Positions 44,025 through 53,746 of a stretch of 64,000 nucleotides of DNA are shown in pieces. Position numbers and translations under genes: made by a program. Source of the DNA: Dickeya undicola. GTDB taxonomy: Bacteria; Pseudomonadota; Gammaproteobacteria; Enterobacterales; Enterobacteriaceae. The notes beneath the pieces are model-generated. The model saw only the letters and a list, made by a program, of their open reading frames with translations. It did not search any database and was not told where the DNA came from. Positions within the stretch are counted from its first letter, which is position 1, and every line of letters starts with the position of its first letter. The stretch spans positions 1 to 64,000 of the forward strand of contig NZ_JSYG01000034.1 in assembly GCF_000784735.1 (NCBI RefSeq). The letters run 5' to 3'.

Positions 44025-45395
44025 ATGGATATTCATGCCACTGCGGCATCCCTGATCCCCTTGTTGGGAGGCAGGGAAAACATCGCCAGCGCCGCGCACT
44101 GCGCCACCCGCCTGCGGCTGGTGCTCAACGATGACAGTCTGGCCGATAAAACTGCCATTGAAAGCGTCGAGGGCGTCAAAGGGTGTTTCCAGAATGCCGG
44201 ACAGATGCAGATCATTTTTGGTTCCGGGCTGGTGAACAAGGTCTACGCTGAGTTCATCAAAGCCGCTGGCATCAGCGAAGCCAGCACCAGCGAAGCCGCA
44301 ACACTGGCAGCGCAAAAGCTTAATCCGCTGCAACGGCTGGCACGCTTGCTGTCGAACATTTTCGTGCCGATTATTCCGGCGATTGTTGCCTCCGGCCTGC
44401 TGATGGGCCTGCTCGGCATGATCAAGACCTACGGCTGGGTTGACGCCAACAGCGCCATTTTCGTGATGCTGGATATGTTCAGCTCCGCCGCGTTCATCAT
44501 TCTGCCGATTCTGATCGGCTTTACCGCCGCGCGTGAATTTGGCGGCAACCCCTATCTGGGCGCAACGTTGGGGGGCATCCTCACCCACCCGGCACTGACC
44601 AACGCCTGGGGCGTGGCGGGTGGTTTCAAAACCATGCACCTGTTCGGCCTGGAATTTGCCATGATCGGCTATCAGGGCACCGTGTTCCCGGTGCTGCTGG
44701 CGGTATGGTTCATGAGTCTGGTGGAAAAGCGCCTGCGCAAAGTGGTGCCAAACGCGCTGGATATCATCGTGACGCCGTTCCTGACCGTGATCATTTCCGG
44801 CTTCGTCGCCATGCTGGTGATTGGCCCGGCGGGCCGCATGTTGGGCGACGGCATCTCTCTGGTACTGAGCACGCTGATTACCCACGCGGGCTGGCTGGCC
44901 GGGCTGCTGTTCGGCGGTCTGTATTCGGCGATTGTGATTACCGGTGTGCACCACAGTTTCCACGCTATTGAAGCCGGGCTGCTAGGTAATCCGTCTATTG
45001 GCGTCAATTTCCTGCTGCCGATCTGGGCGATGGCTAACGTGGCGCAAGGCGGTGCCTGTCTGGCGGTGTACTTCAAAACCCGCGATGCCAAAATCAGAGC
45101 TATCGCCGTACCCTCGTCGCTTTCCTGCCTGCTCGGCATTACCGAAGCGGCGATCTTCGGGATTAACCTGCGCTTCATCAAACCGTTCCTGGCCGGGCTG
45201 GCGGGCGGGGCGCTGGGTGGTGCCTGGGTGGTGGCTAACCATGTCAATATGACAGCGGTCGGGCTGACCGGCATTCCAGGCCTTGCCATCGTGCAGGCTG
45301 GCTCAATCCTGAGTTATCTGATTGGTATGCTGATCGCCTTTGGCACCGCCTTCCTGATCTCTTTGTTGCTGAAATACAAAACGGACAACGCATAA
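44025..45395 (+). CDS. scrA: Sucrose PTS transporter subunit IIBC
   Basis: Imports sucrose as sucrose-6-phosphate. The 456 residues comprise an EIIB domain with the phosphocysteine Cys26 in AAHCATRLRLVL and an EIIC membrane domain (about 105-450). It has no EIIA, so the IIA-Glc of the glucose PTS is expected as donor. AGAGGAA lies upstream. Its stop overlaps the scrB start (TAATG). Confidence 0.96.
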   Translation: MDIHATAASLIPLLGGRENIASAAHCATRLRLVLNDDSLADKTAIESVEGVKGCFQNAGQMQIIFGSGLVNKVYAEFIKAAGISEASTSEAATLAAQKLNPLQRLARLLSNIFVPIIPAIVASGLLMGLLGMIKTYGWVDANSAIFVMLDMFSSAAFIILPILIGFTAAREFGGNPYLGATLGGILTHPALTNAWGVAGGFKTMHLFGLEFAMIGYQGTVFPVLLAVWFMSLVEKRLRKVVPNALDIIVTPFLTVIISGFVAMLVIGPAGRMLGDGISLVLSTLITHAGWLAGLLFGGLYSAIVITGVHHSFHAIEAGLLGNPSIGVNFLLPIWAMANVAQGGACLAVYFKTRDAKIRAIAVPSSLSCLLGITEAAIFGINLRFIKPFLAGLAGGALGGAWVVANHVNMTAVGLTGIPGLAIVQAGSILSYLIGMLIAFGTAFLISLLLKYKTDNA

Positions 45396-46807
45396 TGAAG
45401 GAAATCCATCTGTTAAAACGCATGGCCTACGCGCTGATGTCTGGACCATCACGGCAAACCTATGACCCGCATCGTCCGCAGTGGCACCTGTCACCGCAGG
45501 TCGGGCTGCTGAACGATCCCAATGGGTTTGTGCAGCATAAAGGGCGTTACCATCTGTTTTATCAGTGGAATCCGCTGGCCTGTGCTCACGGTGCCAAGTT
45601 CTGGGGGCACTGGAGCTCCGCCGATCTGGTGCACTGGCGTCACGAACCGGTGGCGCTGGTGCCATCAGAAAGCTATGAAAGCCACGGCTGTTACTCAGGT
45701 TCAGCCGTGGTGGATAACGATGCGCTGACGCTGATTTATACCGGCAATGTAAAATACGACGACGGTTCACGCACTGCGTATCAGTGCCTGGCACGTGCCA
45801 ATGACGATGGCGAATTCGACAAGTTCGGCCCGGTTTTGTCATTACCGGAAGGCTACACCGGCCACGTCCGTGACCCAAAAGTCTGGCGTCATCAGGACAA
45901 CTGGTACATGGTGCTGGGCGCACAGGATAAGGACTTACAGGGCAAAGTGCTGCTGTATCGCTCATCCGACCTGCTGCAATGGCACTCTCTGGGTGAAATC
46001 GCCGGTTCTCGCCTCAACGGACTCGGCGATTTCGGTTACATGTGGGAATGCCCGGACCTGTTCGCACTAGAAAACCATGAGGTGCTGGTTTGCTGCCCAC
46101 AGGGGCTACCTGCCGAGGAAGAGCACCACCTGAATACCCATCAGTCCGGTTATTTCATTGGCTCACTCGACTATGACCACGGCCGCTTCACCCATCAGGC
46201 GTTCCACGAACTGGATCTGGGCTTCGAATTTTACGCGCCGCAAACCACGCAGAGCGAAGATGGCCGCCGTCTGCTGTTCGGGTGGATGGGTGTGCCGGAT
46301 CAGAATGAGTTCTTCCAGCCCACCATCACGCACGGCTGGATCCATACCATGACCTGCCCGCGTGAGCTGACGCTGCACGATGATCGAATTTACCAGCAAC
46401 CAGCGCGCGAGCTGCAAAGCTTGCGTCATCTGGAACATCTGTGGCAGGGCGTTGCTGATTACGCGCCCGCGCTGCCTGCCAGCAGTGCGGAACTGATGCT
46501 GGACACCCAGGGCGAATTTCAGATCAACTTCGCCGAGGTGATGGTGCTGTGCTGGGACGGCGAGCGTCTGACGCTAAGCCGCCGCAACCGCCGCACCAAC
46601 GAGCCGGAACACCGTTACTGGCATGACGGCCCGCTGCACCACTTGCAGATTCTGTGCGACCGCTCCAGCGTGGAAATTTTTATCAACCACGGGCAGGCGG
46701 TGATGTCATCACGCTATTTTCCCACCAGCGACGCCATGGTCAGCTTCAGTGGCTCGGGTCACATCACGTTGCAACACTGGCTGTTGGCACCATGCGTGAT
46801 AGAATAA
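45395..46807 (+). CDS. scrB: Sucrose-6-phosphate hydrolase
   Basis: Splits sucrose-6-phosphate into glucose-6-phosphate and fructose. The GH32 protein of 470 residues has the nucleophile motif [15 protein letters not shown] (Asp, about 44), RDPKVW, and the acid/base Glu in WECPDLF, with a C-terminal beta-sandwich domain. Translationally coupled to scrA. Confidence 0.96.
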   Translation: MKEIHLLKRMAYALMSGPSRQTYDPHRPQWHLSPQVGLLNDPNGFVQHKGRYHLFYQWNPLACAHGAKFWGHWSSADLVHWRHEPVALVPSESYESHGCYSGSAVVDNDALTLIYTGNVKYDDGSRTAYQCLARANDDGEFDKFGPVLSLPEGYTGHVRDPKVWRHQDNWYMVLGAQDKDLQGKVLLYRSSDLLQWHSLGEIAGSRLNGLGDFGYMWECPDLFALENHEVLVCCPQGLPAEEEHHLNTHQSGYFIGSLDYDHGRFTHQAFHELDLGFEFYAPQTTQSEDGRRLLFGWMGVPDQNEFFQPTITHGWIHTMTCPRELTLHDDRIYQQPARELQSLRHLEHLWQGVADYAPALPASSAELMLDTQGEFQINFAEVMVLCWDGERLTLSRRNRRTNEPEHRYWHDGPLHHLQILCDRSSVEIFINHGQAVMSSRYFPTSDAMVSFSGSGHITLQHWLLAPCVIE

Positions 46808-46856
46808 GGTTCCTTTTCATGCCATTAAAGGCACATTGTTCTCTAAAGATATCACG

Positions 46857-47876
46857 GTGAAACAGACCAAACGCGTCACAATTAGCGACATCGCACGACT
46901 GGCGGGCGTCTCCAAATCCACCGCCAGTCTGGTTCTTAATGGCCGCAGCAAAGAGTTCCGCGTTTCGGACGAAACCCGTGACCGGGTGCTGGCGCTGGCA
47001 CAGCAGCAACGCTATCAACCCAGCATCCACGCCCGCTCTTTGCGCTCCAGCCGTAGCAACACGCTGGGGCTGGTGGTGCCGGAAATGACCAACTACGGTT
47101 TTGCGATGATCTCCCGCGAACTGGAGTGCCTGTGCCGGGAAGCCGGGTTGCAATTGTTGATTGCCTGTACCGATGAGAACGCCAGCCAGGAAATGATGGC
47201 GGTCAACAGCCTGATTCAGCGTCAGGTAGATGGCCTGATCGTCGCCTCCAGCATGTTGAGCGATGTTGAATACCAGAAGATTAACCAGCAGTTGCCGGTG
47301 TTGCAGTTCGACCGGGTGATCGGTGAATCCGACCTGCCGATGGTGGTATCCGAAGCGGTGGAATCTACCGCTTCGCTGGTGGAAAACATCGCTCGTCAGC
47401 ATCCGGACGAATGCTATTTCATCGGCGGTCAGCCACGGATTTCTCCCACCCGCGATCGACTGGCTGGTTTTCAGCTTGGGCTGGAACGCGCCGGTGTCGA
47501 GTGTCGTCCAGAATGGATTATCCACGGTAACTATCATTCCAGCGCCGGTTACGAGATGTTCGCCCAGCTGTGCGCCCGTCTCGGTCGCCCGCCCAAGGCG
47601 CTCTATACCGCCGCCTGCGGCCTGCTGGAAGGGGTGCTGCGCTACCTGAGCCAGCACAACCTGATGGACTGTGATATGCGGCTATGTAGCTTTGACGATC
47701 ACTACCTGTTTGATTGCCTGCCGATGAAGATCGATACCGTGGCGCAGGATTGCGAGATGCTGGCGCGCAACAGCTTCAACATGATCAACGCGCTGATTGA
47801 AGGGCAACCGTTGCAGGAAAGCCGCGTCTATGTACCGACCCGCCTGCACTGGCGTCACCCGGATTCTCTCACCTGA
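46857..47876 (+). CDS. scrR: Sucrose operon repressor (LacI family)
   Basis: A 339-residue LacI/GalR regulator. The helix-turn-helix is [22 protein letters not shown] (about 8-29) and the ligand domain is periplasmic-binding-protein-like. It closely resembles ScrR of Klebsiella, including [22 protein letters not shown] 46857 gives the conserved start; an upstream TTG at 46836 is possible. It lies 49 bp after scrB and may be co-transcribed. Expected to bind the sites before scrK and scrY, with fructose or fructose-1-phosphate as inducer from knowledge of the family. Confidence 0.95.
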   Translation: MKQTKRVTISDIARLAGVSKSTASLVLNGRSKEFRVSDETRDRVLALAQQQRYQPSIHARSLRSSRSNTLGLVVPEMTNYGFAMISRELECLCREAGLQLLIACTDENASQEMMAVNSLIQRQVDGLIVASSMLSDVEYQKINQQLPVLQFDRVIGESDLPMVVSEAVESTASLVENIARQHPDECYFIGGQPRISPTRDRLAGFQLGLERAGVECRPEWIIHGNYHSSAGYEMFAQLCARLGRPPKALYTAACGLLEGVLRYLSQHNLMDCDMRLCSFDDHYLFDCLPMKIDTVAQDCEMLARNSFNMINALIEGQPLQESRVYVPTRLHWRHPDSLT

Positions 47877-47905
47877 AAACACCCGGCGGACCTTACGCAA
47901 ACCGC

Positions 47906-47934
47906 ATAAAAAAACCACCGCCGGAGCGGTGGTT
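47906..47934. terminator. Convergent terminator scrR/exbD
   Basis: AACCACCGC pairs with GCGGTGGTT around a CGGA loop. On the minus strand seven T residues follow, making it a clear terminator for exbBD. Confidence 0.82.
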
Positions 47935-47957
47935 CTGTTCAGACGGCAAACCGCGCC

Positions 47958-48377
47958 TTAGCGCGCTTTCTCCGCGCCCATCAGGCCAATCTTGAGATAG
48001 CCCGACTCACGCAATGAATCCATCACCCGCATCAGGGTTTCGTAATCCACACTTTTGTCTGCCTGGAAGAAAATGGTGGTGTCTTTATTGCCCAGGGTTT
48101 TGGCTTCCAGCGCCTGAGCCAGCGTCGCCTCAGTGACCGCATCATCACCCAGATAGAGCTGTTTATCGGCCTTCACCGTCAGGAACACCGGTTTTTCCGG
48201 GCGCGGTTGCGGCGTAGCGCTGGAGGCAGGCAGGTTAACCCGCACATCTACCGTCGCCAACGGCGCAGCCACCATGAAGATGATCAGCAGCACCAGCATA
48301 ACGTCGATAAACGGCGTCACGTTGATGTCATGCATTTCACCGTTTTCACTCTGCCCGTCGTTCAGATGCATCGCCAT
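47958..48377 (-). CDS. exbD: TonB system transport protein ExbD
   Basis: Inner-membrane partner of ExbB and TonB; it couples the proton gradient to outer-membrane transport. The 139-residue protein has one N-terminal membrane helix (VMLVLLIIFMVAAPL, about 26-42) with the essential Asp in TPFIDVMLVLL and a periplasmic C-terminal domain. Four bp downstream of exbB. Confidence 0.96.
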   Translation of the reverse strand: MAMHLNDGQSENGEMHDINVTPFIDVMLVLLIIFMVAAPLATVDVRVNLPASSATPQPRPEKPVFLTVKADKQLYLGDDAVTEATLAQALEAKTLGNKDTTIFFQADKSVDYETLMRVMDSLRESGYLKIGLMGAEKAR

Positions 48378-48381
48378 CGAC

Positions 48382-49320
48382 TTACCCTACCCGCAGTTTC
48401 TGTGCCGGTGAAGAAGAGGCGTTGCCGACACTGGCGGCAATATCGAGATCACGGCTCTGCAACAGCAGAATCTGCGCGGCCACATCGCCCACGATCGCCT
48501 TATAGCTAGCCGTCCAACGTGCGAACACGTTATAGATCACTACCGCCGGAATCGCCGCGACCAGACCGATGGCCGTCGCCAGCAGCGCTTCGGCGATACC
48601 CGGTGCCACTACTGCCAGGTTGGTGGTCTGCGACTGGGCAATGCCGATAAAGCTGTTCATGATGCCCCAAACGGTGCCAAACAGACCGATAAACGGTGCG
48701 ATAGCGCCGACCGTCGCCAGATAACCGGTTCCGCGCCCCATCTGACGCCCGGTAGCGGCCACACGGCGTTCAAAACGAAACGCGGTACGCTCTTTGATGC
48801 CGTTATTGTCATCAGAACGTTCGGACAGCTCCTGCTCATTACGGGCGTCTGCCAGCAATTGCAACGACACACTGCCCGGCTGAAACACGCTTGCGATATC
48901 CTGCGCGTCATCCAGCGTGCGGGCATCTTCCAGCGCCTGATGTTCCCGACGAATACGCTTTTTGGCACTCATCAGACTGGCACTCTTGCCAAAGAAAATC
49001 GCCCAGGTTACGACGGATGCCAGCAACAAGCCGATCATCACCGTTTTTACTACCACGTCAGCGTGCTGATACATTCCCCAAACGGACAGATCTGTGCTCA
49101 TCAGGCTACTGACCGCGCCCGGCGGCGCAGACGGTGCCGCAGCCACAGCTACCGTCGTACCGGTCGCGATCGGTGCCGACGTCGGCGCAGCCAGTGCGCT
49201 GCCAGCCATACCCAGCAACGTGAACGCCATCAAACGATGAGTAAAGCCTCCGAACATACGGCCGGGCTTACGCCAGACTGATGATCCCCGTTGGTTCATA
49301 TTCTTGTCAGCCGTATACAC
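48382..49320 (-). CDS. exbB: TonB system energizer ExbB (long form)
   Basis: Proton-channel subunit of ExbB-ExbD-TonB. The 312 residues are about 70 longer than E. coli ExbB (244). The extra N-terminal part carries a signal-peptide-like segment ending GSALAAP and an Ala/Pro-rich periplasmic stretch. The MotA/TolQ/ExbB core has three membrane helices (TM1 about 90-110) and the conserved TM2-TM3 region GLFGTVWGIMNSF. GTG 49320 has a strong GGAGGT 5 bp upstream; the in-frame ATG 49299 does not. Likely Fur-regulated. Confidence 0.93.
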   Translation of the reverse strand: MYTADKNMNQRGSSVWRKPGRMFGGFTHRLMAFTLLGMAGSALAAPTSAPIATGTTVAVAAAPSAPPGAVSSLMSTDLSVWGMYQHADVVVKTVMIGLLLASVVTWAIFFGKSASLMSAKKRIRREHQALEDARTLDDAQDIASVFQPGSVSLQLLADARNEQELSERSDDNNGIKERTAFRFERRVAATGRQMGRGTGYLATVGAIAPFIGLFGTVWGIMNSFIGIAQSQTTNLAVVAPGIAEALLATAIGLVAAIPAVVIYNVFARWTASYKAIVGDVAAQILLLQSRDLDIAASVGNASSSPAQKLRVG

Positions 49321-49390
49321 GCTGTACCTCCACCAATCATTTTCATGCCACGTTAATCTGGCGAAAATGATACCAAACCCACAATTAATT

Positions 49391-49409
49391 GATAGTCGTT
49401 CTCATTATT
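49391..49409 (-). promoter_or_regulatory. Fur box between exbB and metC
   Basis: GATAGTCGTTCTCATTATT matches about 13 of 19 positions of the Fur consensus. It is about 70 bp upstream of exbB, as expected for an iron-regulated TonB system. Confidence 0.6.
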
Positions 49410-49578
49410 ATTTGCGCATTTTGCTGCACGCTTTCCCCGGCACACCGTTTCTGCGCACATTTGCCACCCCGTCTCAGCGACATGTTCATCTTGATAAGAA
49501 AAGCCGCCCCCTGTCATCCCAGCCGTGATAACGTAAAGCGCTCAACGCAAGGAATGTTTAAGCTACAGGTGATGCCGT

Positions 49579-50772
49579 ATGACGAGTAAAAAAATCGCCA
49601 CCACGCTGGTGGCTGCCGGGCGCAGCAAAAGAGTGACCCAGGGGGCGGTCAACCCGGTGATTCAGCGTGCTTCTTCGCTAGTATTTGACAGCGTGCAGGA
49701 CAAGAAACAGGCTACCATCAACCGCGCTAAAGGTGCCTTGTTTTATGGTCGCCGTGGCACCCTGACCCACTTCGCATTTCAGGACGCCATGACCGAACTG
49801 GAAGGTGGTGCAGGCTGCGCGCTCTATCCTTGTGGTGCCGCCGCGATCGCTAATGCCATCACCGCATTTGTCTCGGCAGGCGATCACCTGCTGGTGACGG
49901 GTTCTGCCTACGAACCCACGCAGGACTTTTGTAACAAAGTGCTGACCAAAATGAACATCAGCACCACCTTTTTTGATCCGATGATTGGCGATAACATCGC
50001 CAGCCTGATCCAACCGAATACCCGTGTGGTGTTTCTGGAATCACCCGGCTCCATTACCATGGAAGTACAGGACGTTCCGTCGATTGTTGCCGCCGTTCGC
50101 CGCGTTAACCCGGATATCGTCATCATGATCGACAACACCTGGGCGGCGGGTGTGCTGTTCCGGCCGCTCGATCTTGGCGTAGATATCTCGATTCAGTCCG
50201 GCACCAAATACATCACGGGTCACTCCGATGTCATGATTGGCACCGCTGTCGCCAACGCACGCTGCTGGGATCAACTGCGCGAGCAATCCTACCTGATGGG
50301 GCAGATGGCCGATGCCGACAGCGCCTACATGGCCAGCCGTGGACTGCGAACACTCGGCATCAGGTTGCAGCAGCATCAGGAAAACGGCCTGCGCGTGGCG
50401 CGCTGGCTGGCGGAGCGCCCGGAAGTCGCAACGGTCAACCACCCGGCGCTGCCTGGTTGCAAAGGGCATGAATTCTTCGTGCGAGATTTCAGCGGTGCAA
50501 ATGGCCTGTTCTCATTCGTGCTGAAAGAGAAGCTAAGCCGTGAGCAATTGGCCCATTATCTCGACCATTTTAGCCACTTCCACATGGCCTACTCCTGGGG
50601 CGGTTTCGAGTCGCTGATCCTGGCGAATCAGCCGGAAGAACTGGCGGCGATTCGCCCGGCAGGCGGTGTCGACTTTACCGGCACGTTAGTGCGACTGCAC
50701 ATCGGCCTGGAAGATAGCGACGATTTGATCGCCGATTTGGAAACTGGCTTCAGGAGATTGCAGGAAATGTGA
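49579..50772 (+). CDS. metC: Cystathionine beta-lyase
   Basis: A PLP enzyme that cleaves cystathionine to homocysteine in methionine synthesis. The 397 residues belong to the Cys/Met metabolism family. The PLP lysine is in [15 protein letters not shown] (about 210), and the phosphate-binding start is [15 protein letters not shown]. It is divergent from exbB, as in E. coli. Confidence 0.96.
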   Translation: MTSKKIATTLVAAGRSKRVTQGAVNPVIQRASSLVFDSVQDKKQATINRAKGALFYGRRGTLTHFAFQDAMTELEGGAGCALYPCGAAAIANAITAFVSAGDHLLVTGSAYEPTQDFCNKVLTKMNISTTFFDPMIGDNIASLIQPNTRVVFLESPGSITMEVQDVPSIVAAVRRVNPDIVIMIDNTWAAGVLFRPLDLGVDISIQSGTKYITGHSDVMIGTAVANARCWDQLREQSYLMGQMADADSAYMASRGLRTLGIRLQQHQENGLRVARWLAERPEVATVNHPALPGCKGHEFFVRDFSGANGLFSFVLKEKLSREQLAHYLDHFSHFHMAYSWGGFESLILANQPEELAAIRPAGGVDFTGTLVRLHIGLEDSDDLIADLETGFRRLQEM

Positions 50773-50897
50773 CGCCACTATCCCTCCAGCCCCTTGATGC
50801 CGCTGTGGGAAGCGAAGGAAAGCGTATATGATGAACAGTAACAACAATGACGATACGTTTACCTTTTTTCCCCTATCCTGATGCTCGTTTTTCAGGC

Positions 50898-51056
50898 TTA
50901 GAGCCTATCCCAATAGGCATCATTGGCGCAGCCAGTTTGGACACGGACAGCACGAAGAACCCAGAGCGTACACACAGACACATAGTACGTGAGGCGTTCG
51001 AGCACGGCCCAGGACCAAAGTGCCAAGTAAAATAGCTTTATTGGGATAGGCTCTTA
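50898..51056. mobile_element. MITE-like element with TTA target duplication
   Basis: A 153-bp element (50901-51053). Its inverted ends GAGCCTATCCCAATA and (at the right) its reverse complement TATTGGGATAGGCTC, nearly exact over 15 bp, are directly flanked by TTA on both sides. Ends starting GAGCC with a 3-bp TNA duplication suggest derivation from an IS5-family (IS1031-like) transposon. It has no transposase. The 62-codon frame at 50847-51035 is a by-product of this element. Confidence 0.82.
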
Positions 51057-51110
51057 GTGCGGCGTATTCACGCCGTTTCAGGGGTTACAGCAAACCAGAC
51101 AGGATGCGAT

Positions 51111-51770
51111 ATGAGTGTTGTTCATGAAATTATTCAGGCGCTGTGGCAGCAAGACTTCAGTGCCTTAGCCGACCCACACGTGGTATGGGTTATTTATGGC
51201 ATACTTTTCACTACCCTGTTTCTGGAAAACGGTTTGCTGCCTGCCGCCTTTCTGCCGGGCGATAGTCTATTGCTGCTGACCGGTGCCATGATCGCCAAAG
51301 GCGTGATGAGCTTCATTCCCACCATGGTGCTATTGACTGTGGCCGCCAGCCTCGGTTGCTGGCTGAGTTATCTGCAAGGGCGCTGGTTGGGAGATACCCG
51401 GCTGGTGAAGAAATGGCTGCATCAGTTGCCTGCTCACTATCATCAACGCACCCATAGTCTGTTCCATCAGCACGGGCTGGCAGCGCTGCTGATTGGCCGT
51501 TTTCTGGCATTTGTGCGGACGTTGTTGCCGACCATTGCCGGGGTGTCTGGGTTGAGCAGCACCCGCTTTCAGATCTTTAACTGGTTGAGCGGTTTTCTGT
51601 GGGTCACCGGTATTGTCACGCTGGGCTATGCCCTCAGCCATATTCCACTGGTCAAACGTTACGAAGACCAGGTTATGACCGCATTATGTATTCTACCGCT
51701 GGTGTTGTTGTGCTGCGGGCTGGTGGGAATGCTGCTGGTACTGTGGCGTAAAAAACGGGCAATGGCCTGA
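51111..51770 (+). CDS. yghB: DedA family membrane protein YghB
   Basis: A 219-residue membrane protein of the DedA family (same length as E. coli YghB), starting [16 protein letters not shown]. The conserved [23 protein letters not shown] and the membrane-embedded [21 protein letters not shown] are present. Family members are linked to undecaprenyl- or phospholipid recycling and envelope integrity. AGGA precedes ATG 51111. Position after metC matches E. coli. Confidence 0.94.
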   Translation: MSVVHEIIQALWQQDFSALADPHVVWVIYGILFTTLFLENGLLPAAFLPGDSLLLLTGAMIAKGVMSFIPTMVLLTVAASLGCWLSYLQGRWLGDTRLVKKWLHQLPAHYHQRTHSLFHQHGLAALLIGRFLAFVRTLLPTIAGVSGLSSTRFQIFNWLSGFLWVTGIVTLGYALSHIPLVKRYEDQVMTALCILPLVLLCCGLVGMLLVLWRKKRAMA

Positions 51771-51865
51771 GAAACACCGGCGAGCAGACTGGCTCGTCTG
51801 CCTGCCAGGACACCAATTGGCGTATCCCGTGCTTACGGTGCAACACCGACCACTGGATACACAGT

Positions 51866-52780
51866 TTAGCTACTCTCCACAACGCCTGACCCCGAACGCA
51901 GTCTGGCGACTTCATCACCTGGTGTCACACCAAAGAAGCGCTTGAATTCCCGGCTGAACTGCGAAGCGCTTTCGTATCCCACCTGCATGGATGCGGTATT
52001 GGCTTTCAGCCCGTCATGTACCATCAGTAAACGTGCTTTGTGCAGCCGGTAGGACTTCAGGTACTGCACAGGCGAGGTGTTGGTCACCGCCTTAAAGTTA
52101 TGGTGAAACGCCGACACGCTCATGTTCACTTCCATTGCCAGACGCTCCACGCTCAGGTTGTCTGCATAATGGTTTTCGATATAGCGCAGCGCGCGGGCAA
52201 TCTGGCTGAAATGGCTGTAGCGGTTCATCAACGCCTGTAGTGAATCGCCACAGGGCCCACACAACACATGATAAAGGATTTCACGCACAATCCACGGCCC
52301 CAGCACCCTGGCGTCACGGGCGTTCGCCATCGCCTCCAGCAACCGCTCCGTCGCACACAGGATGGCCTCGCTCAGCGGCACACTGTTGATGCCCGTGCTA
52401 TTGGCACGACGTTTCTCGCCGCAGTTGTCATCCCCTATTTCGATCAACAGGTCTTGCAGAATTGGGATATCCACCCGAATGGAAATGCCGACCAGCGGGT
52501 TATCCGGGCTGGCAAAGCTTTCGCACTCAAACGGCAACGGCACCGTCATCAGCAAATAGTTGTCCGGGTCATACTGGAAAACTTTATCCCCCAGATACCC
52601 CACCTTGTGCCCCTGAAAAATGATCACGATACAAGGGTCGTACAGCACCGGTGCCCGTGTGCAGTGGCGATCGATGTAGATCATCTTGACCTGCGGAATC
52701 GGGGTTTGACTGACGCCAGTGCCGACGGTGTGCGGCATCGCCAGATTGACCAGATGCTGGCGTGGACCAGGATTTTGCAT
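51866..52780 (-). CDS. yqhC: AraC-family regulator YqhC
   Basis: A 304-residue regulator. The N-terminal cupin-like sensor covers about 1-180 and the C-terminal double helix-turn-helix about 195-295, with [22 protein letters not shown] and [21 protein letters not shown]. It is divergent from the aldehyde-detoxification genes downstream, which YqhC activates in E. coli. ATG 52780 (MQNPGPRQ) is preferred to the upstream 52837. Confidence 0.88.
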   Translation of the reverse strand: MQNPGPRQHLVNLAMPHTVGTGVSQTPIPQVKMIYIDRHCTRAPVLYDPCIVIIFQGHKVGYLGDKVFQYDPDNYLLMTVPLPFECESFASPDNPLVGISIRVDIPILQDLLIEIGDDNCGEKRRANSTGINSVPLSEAILCATERLLEAMANARDARVLGPWIVREILYHVLCGPCGDSLQALMNRYSHFSQIARALRYIENHYADNLSVERLAMEVNMSVSAFHHNFKAVTNTSPVQYLKSYRLHKARLLMVHDGLKANTASMQVGYESASQFSREFKRFFGVTPGDEVARLRSGSGVVESS

Positions 52781-52984
52781 ATATTCATCTCTTATTGATA
52801 ACGGAAATAAAGTGACACATTCGGACCATATAATCACCCTTTTCTCCTAATCTTTGCAGAAAAAGGCAATACATAGCGAGAAATGAGCATTGTCGGAATG
52901 TAGATAGACACCGAAAATAAACCCCATCGCCTTACCACCTGATCACCATGACTCAACCTCGGTCTGGTATGACAAGGAATCCGC

Positions 52985-53725
52985 ATGAATCAAACCATTG
53001 AGCTACTCACCCACCATCGTAGCGAGCGCAGTTATCTGAATAAGCCGATCCCGGAAGATGTGTTGTCCGCCATTATCAACAGCGCGCATCTGGCACCGAC
53101 ATCGGTGAATTCACAGCAGGTTTCCATCGTGGTGACACGCGATCCGGCCCGACGCGCCCGCATCGCCGAACTGGCGGGAGGACAGCCCTGGATTGCACAG
53201 GCACCGGTTTTCCTGACGCTGGTATTGGATATGCATAAAACCGCCACCGGCATTGCCATGAGCGGTAAAGAACAGCACGCTCACGAGAGCGTCGAGAGCA
53301 TTGTGTCCGGCGCGACCGATGTCGGCATCGCACTGGGGTCGCTGATCGCCGCCGCGCATTCCTTCGGGCTCGGCATCGTGCCAATCGGCGGTGTGCGTCG
53401 TAGTCCACAAGGCATGATCGACCTGCTGGAACTGCCGCCGCTGACATTCCCGGTTGTTGGATTGGTGCTAGGCTATGTAGACCAACCAGCGCACCAGAAA
53501 CCGCGCCTGCCGCTGGAGACGTTTCTCCACGACGAGGTTTACCGCTCCGAACCGCTGGCGGCGGCGATCGAACAATATAACGACACCCTGATTACCCACT
53601 GGAAGCAAACGGGACGTCACGATGGCGAAGCCTGGGGCAGCAATACCGCCAGCTACTATCAGCACGTCTATTACCCCCATGTCCTGCCTGCGCTGTTACA
53701 GCAAGGCTTTAAACTGGACCAGTAA
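52985..53725 (+). CDS. NADPH-dependent flavin oxidoreductase (NfsA/Frp-like)
   Basis: A 246-residue nitroreductase-family protein. It begins IELLTHHRSERSYLNKPIPEDVL, contains the FMN-contacting APTSVNSQQVSIVVT, and has the NfsA-type GIVPIGGVRRSP. It would reduce nitro compounds or quinones with NADPH. It lies between yqhC and yqhD, an insertion relative to E. coli, and 21 bp upstream of yqhD, so the two are probably co-transcribed under YqhC. AAGGA precedes the start. Confidence 0.9.
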   Translation: MNQTIELLTHHRSERSYLNKPIPEDVLSAIINSAHLAPTSVNSQQVSIVVTRDPARRARIAELAGGQPWIAQAPVFLTLVLDMHKTATGIAMSGKEQHAHESVESIVSGATDVGIALGSLIAAAHSFGLGIVPIGGVRRSPQGMIDLLELPPLTFPVVGLVLGYVDQPAHQKPRLPLETFLHDEVYRSEPLAAAIEQYNDTLITHWKQTGRHDGEAWGSNTASYYQHVYYPHVLPALLQQGFKLDQ

Positions 53726-53746
53726 CCTTACAAGGGATTTATAACC

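Noticed and set aside
50847-51035. A 62-codon frame between metC and yghB
   Set aside because: Most of it lies inside the MITE-like element, and its composition comes from the element's ends.
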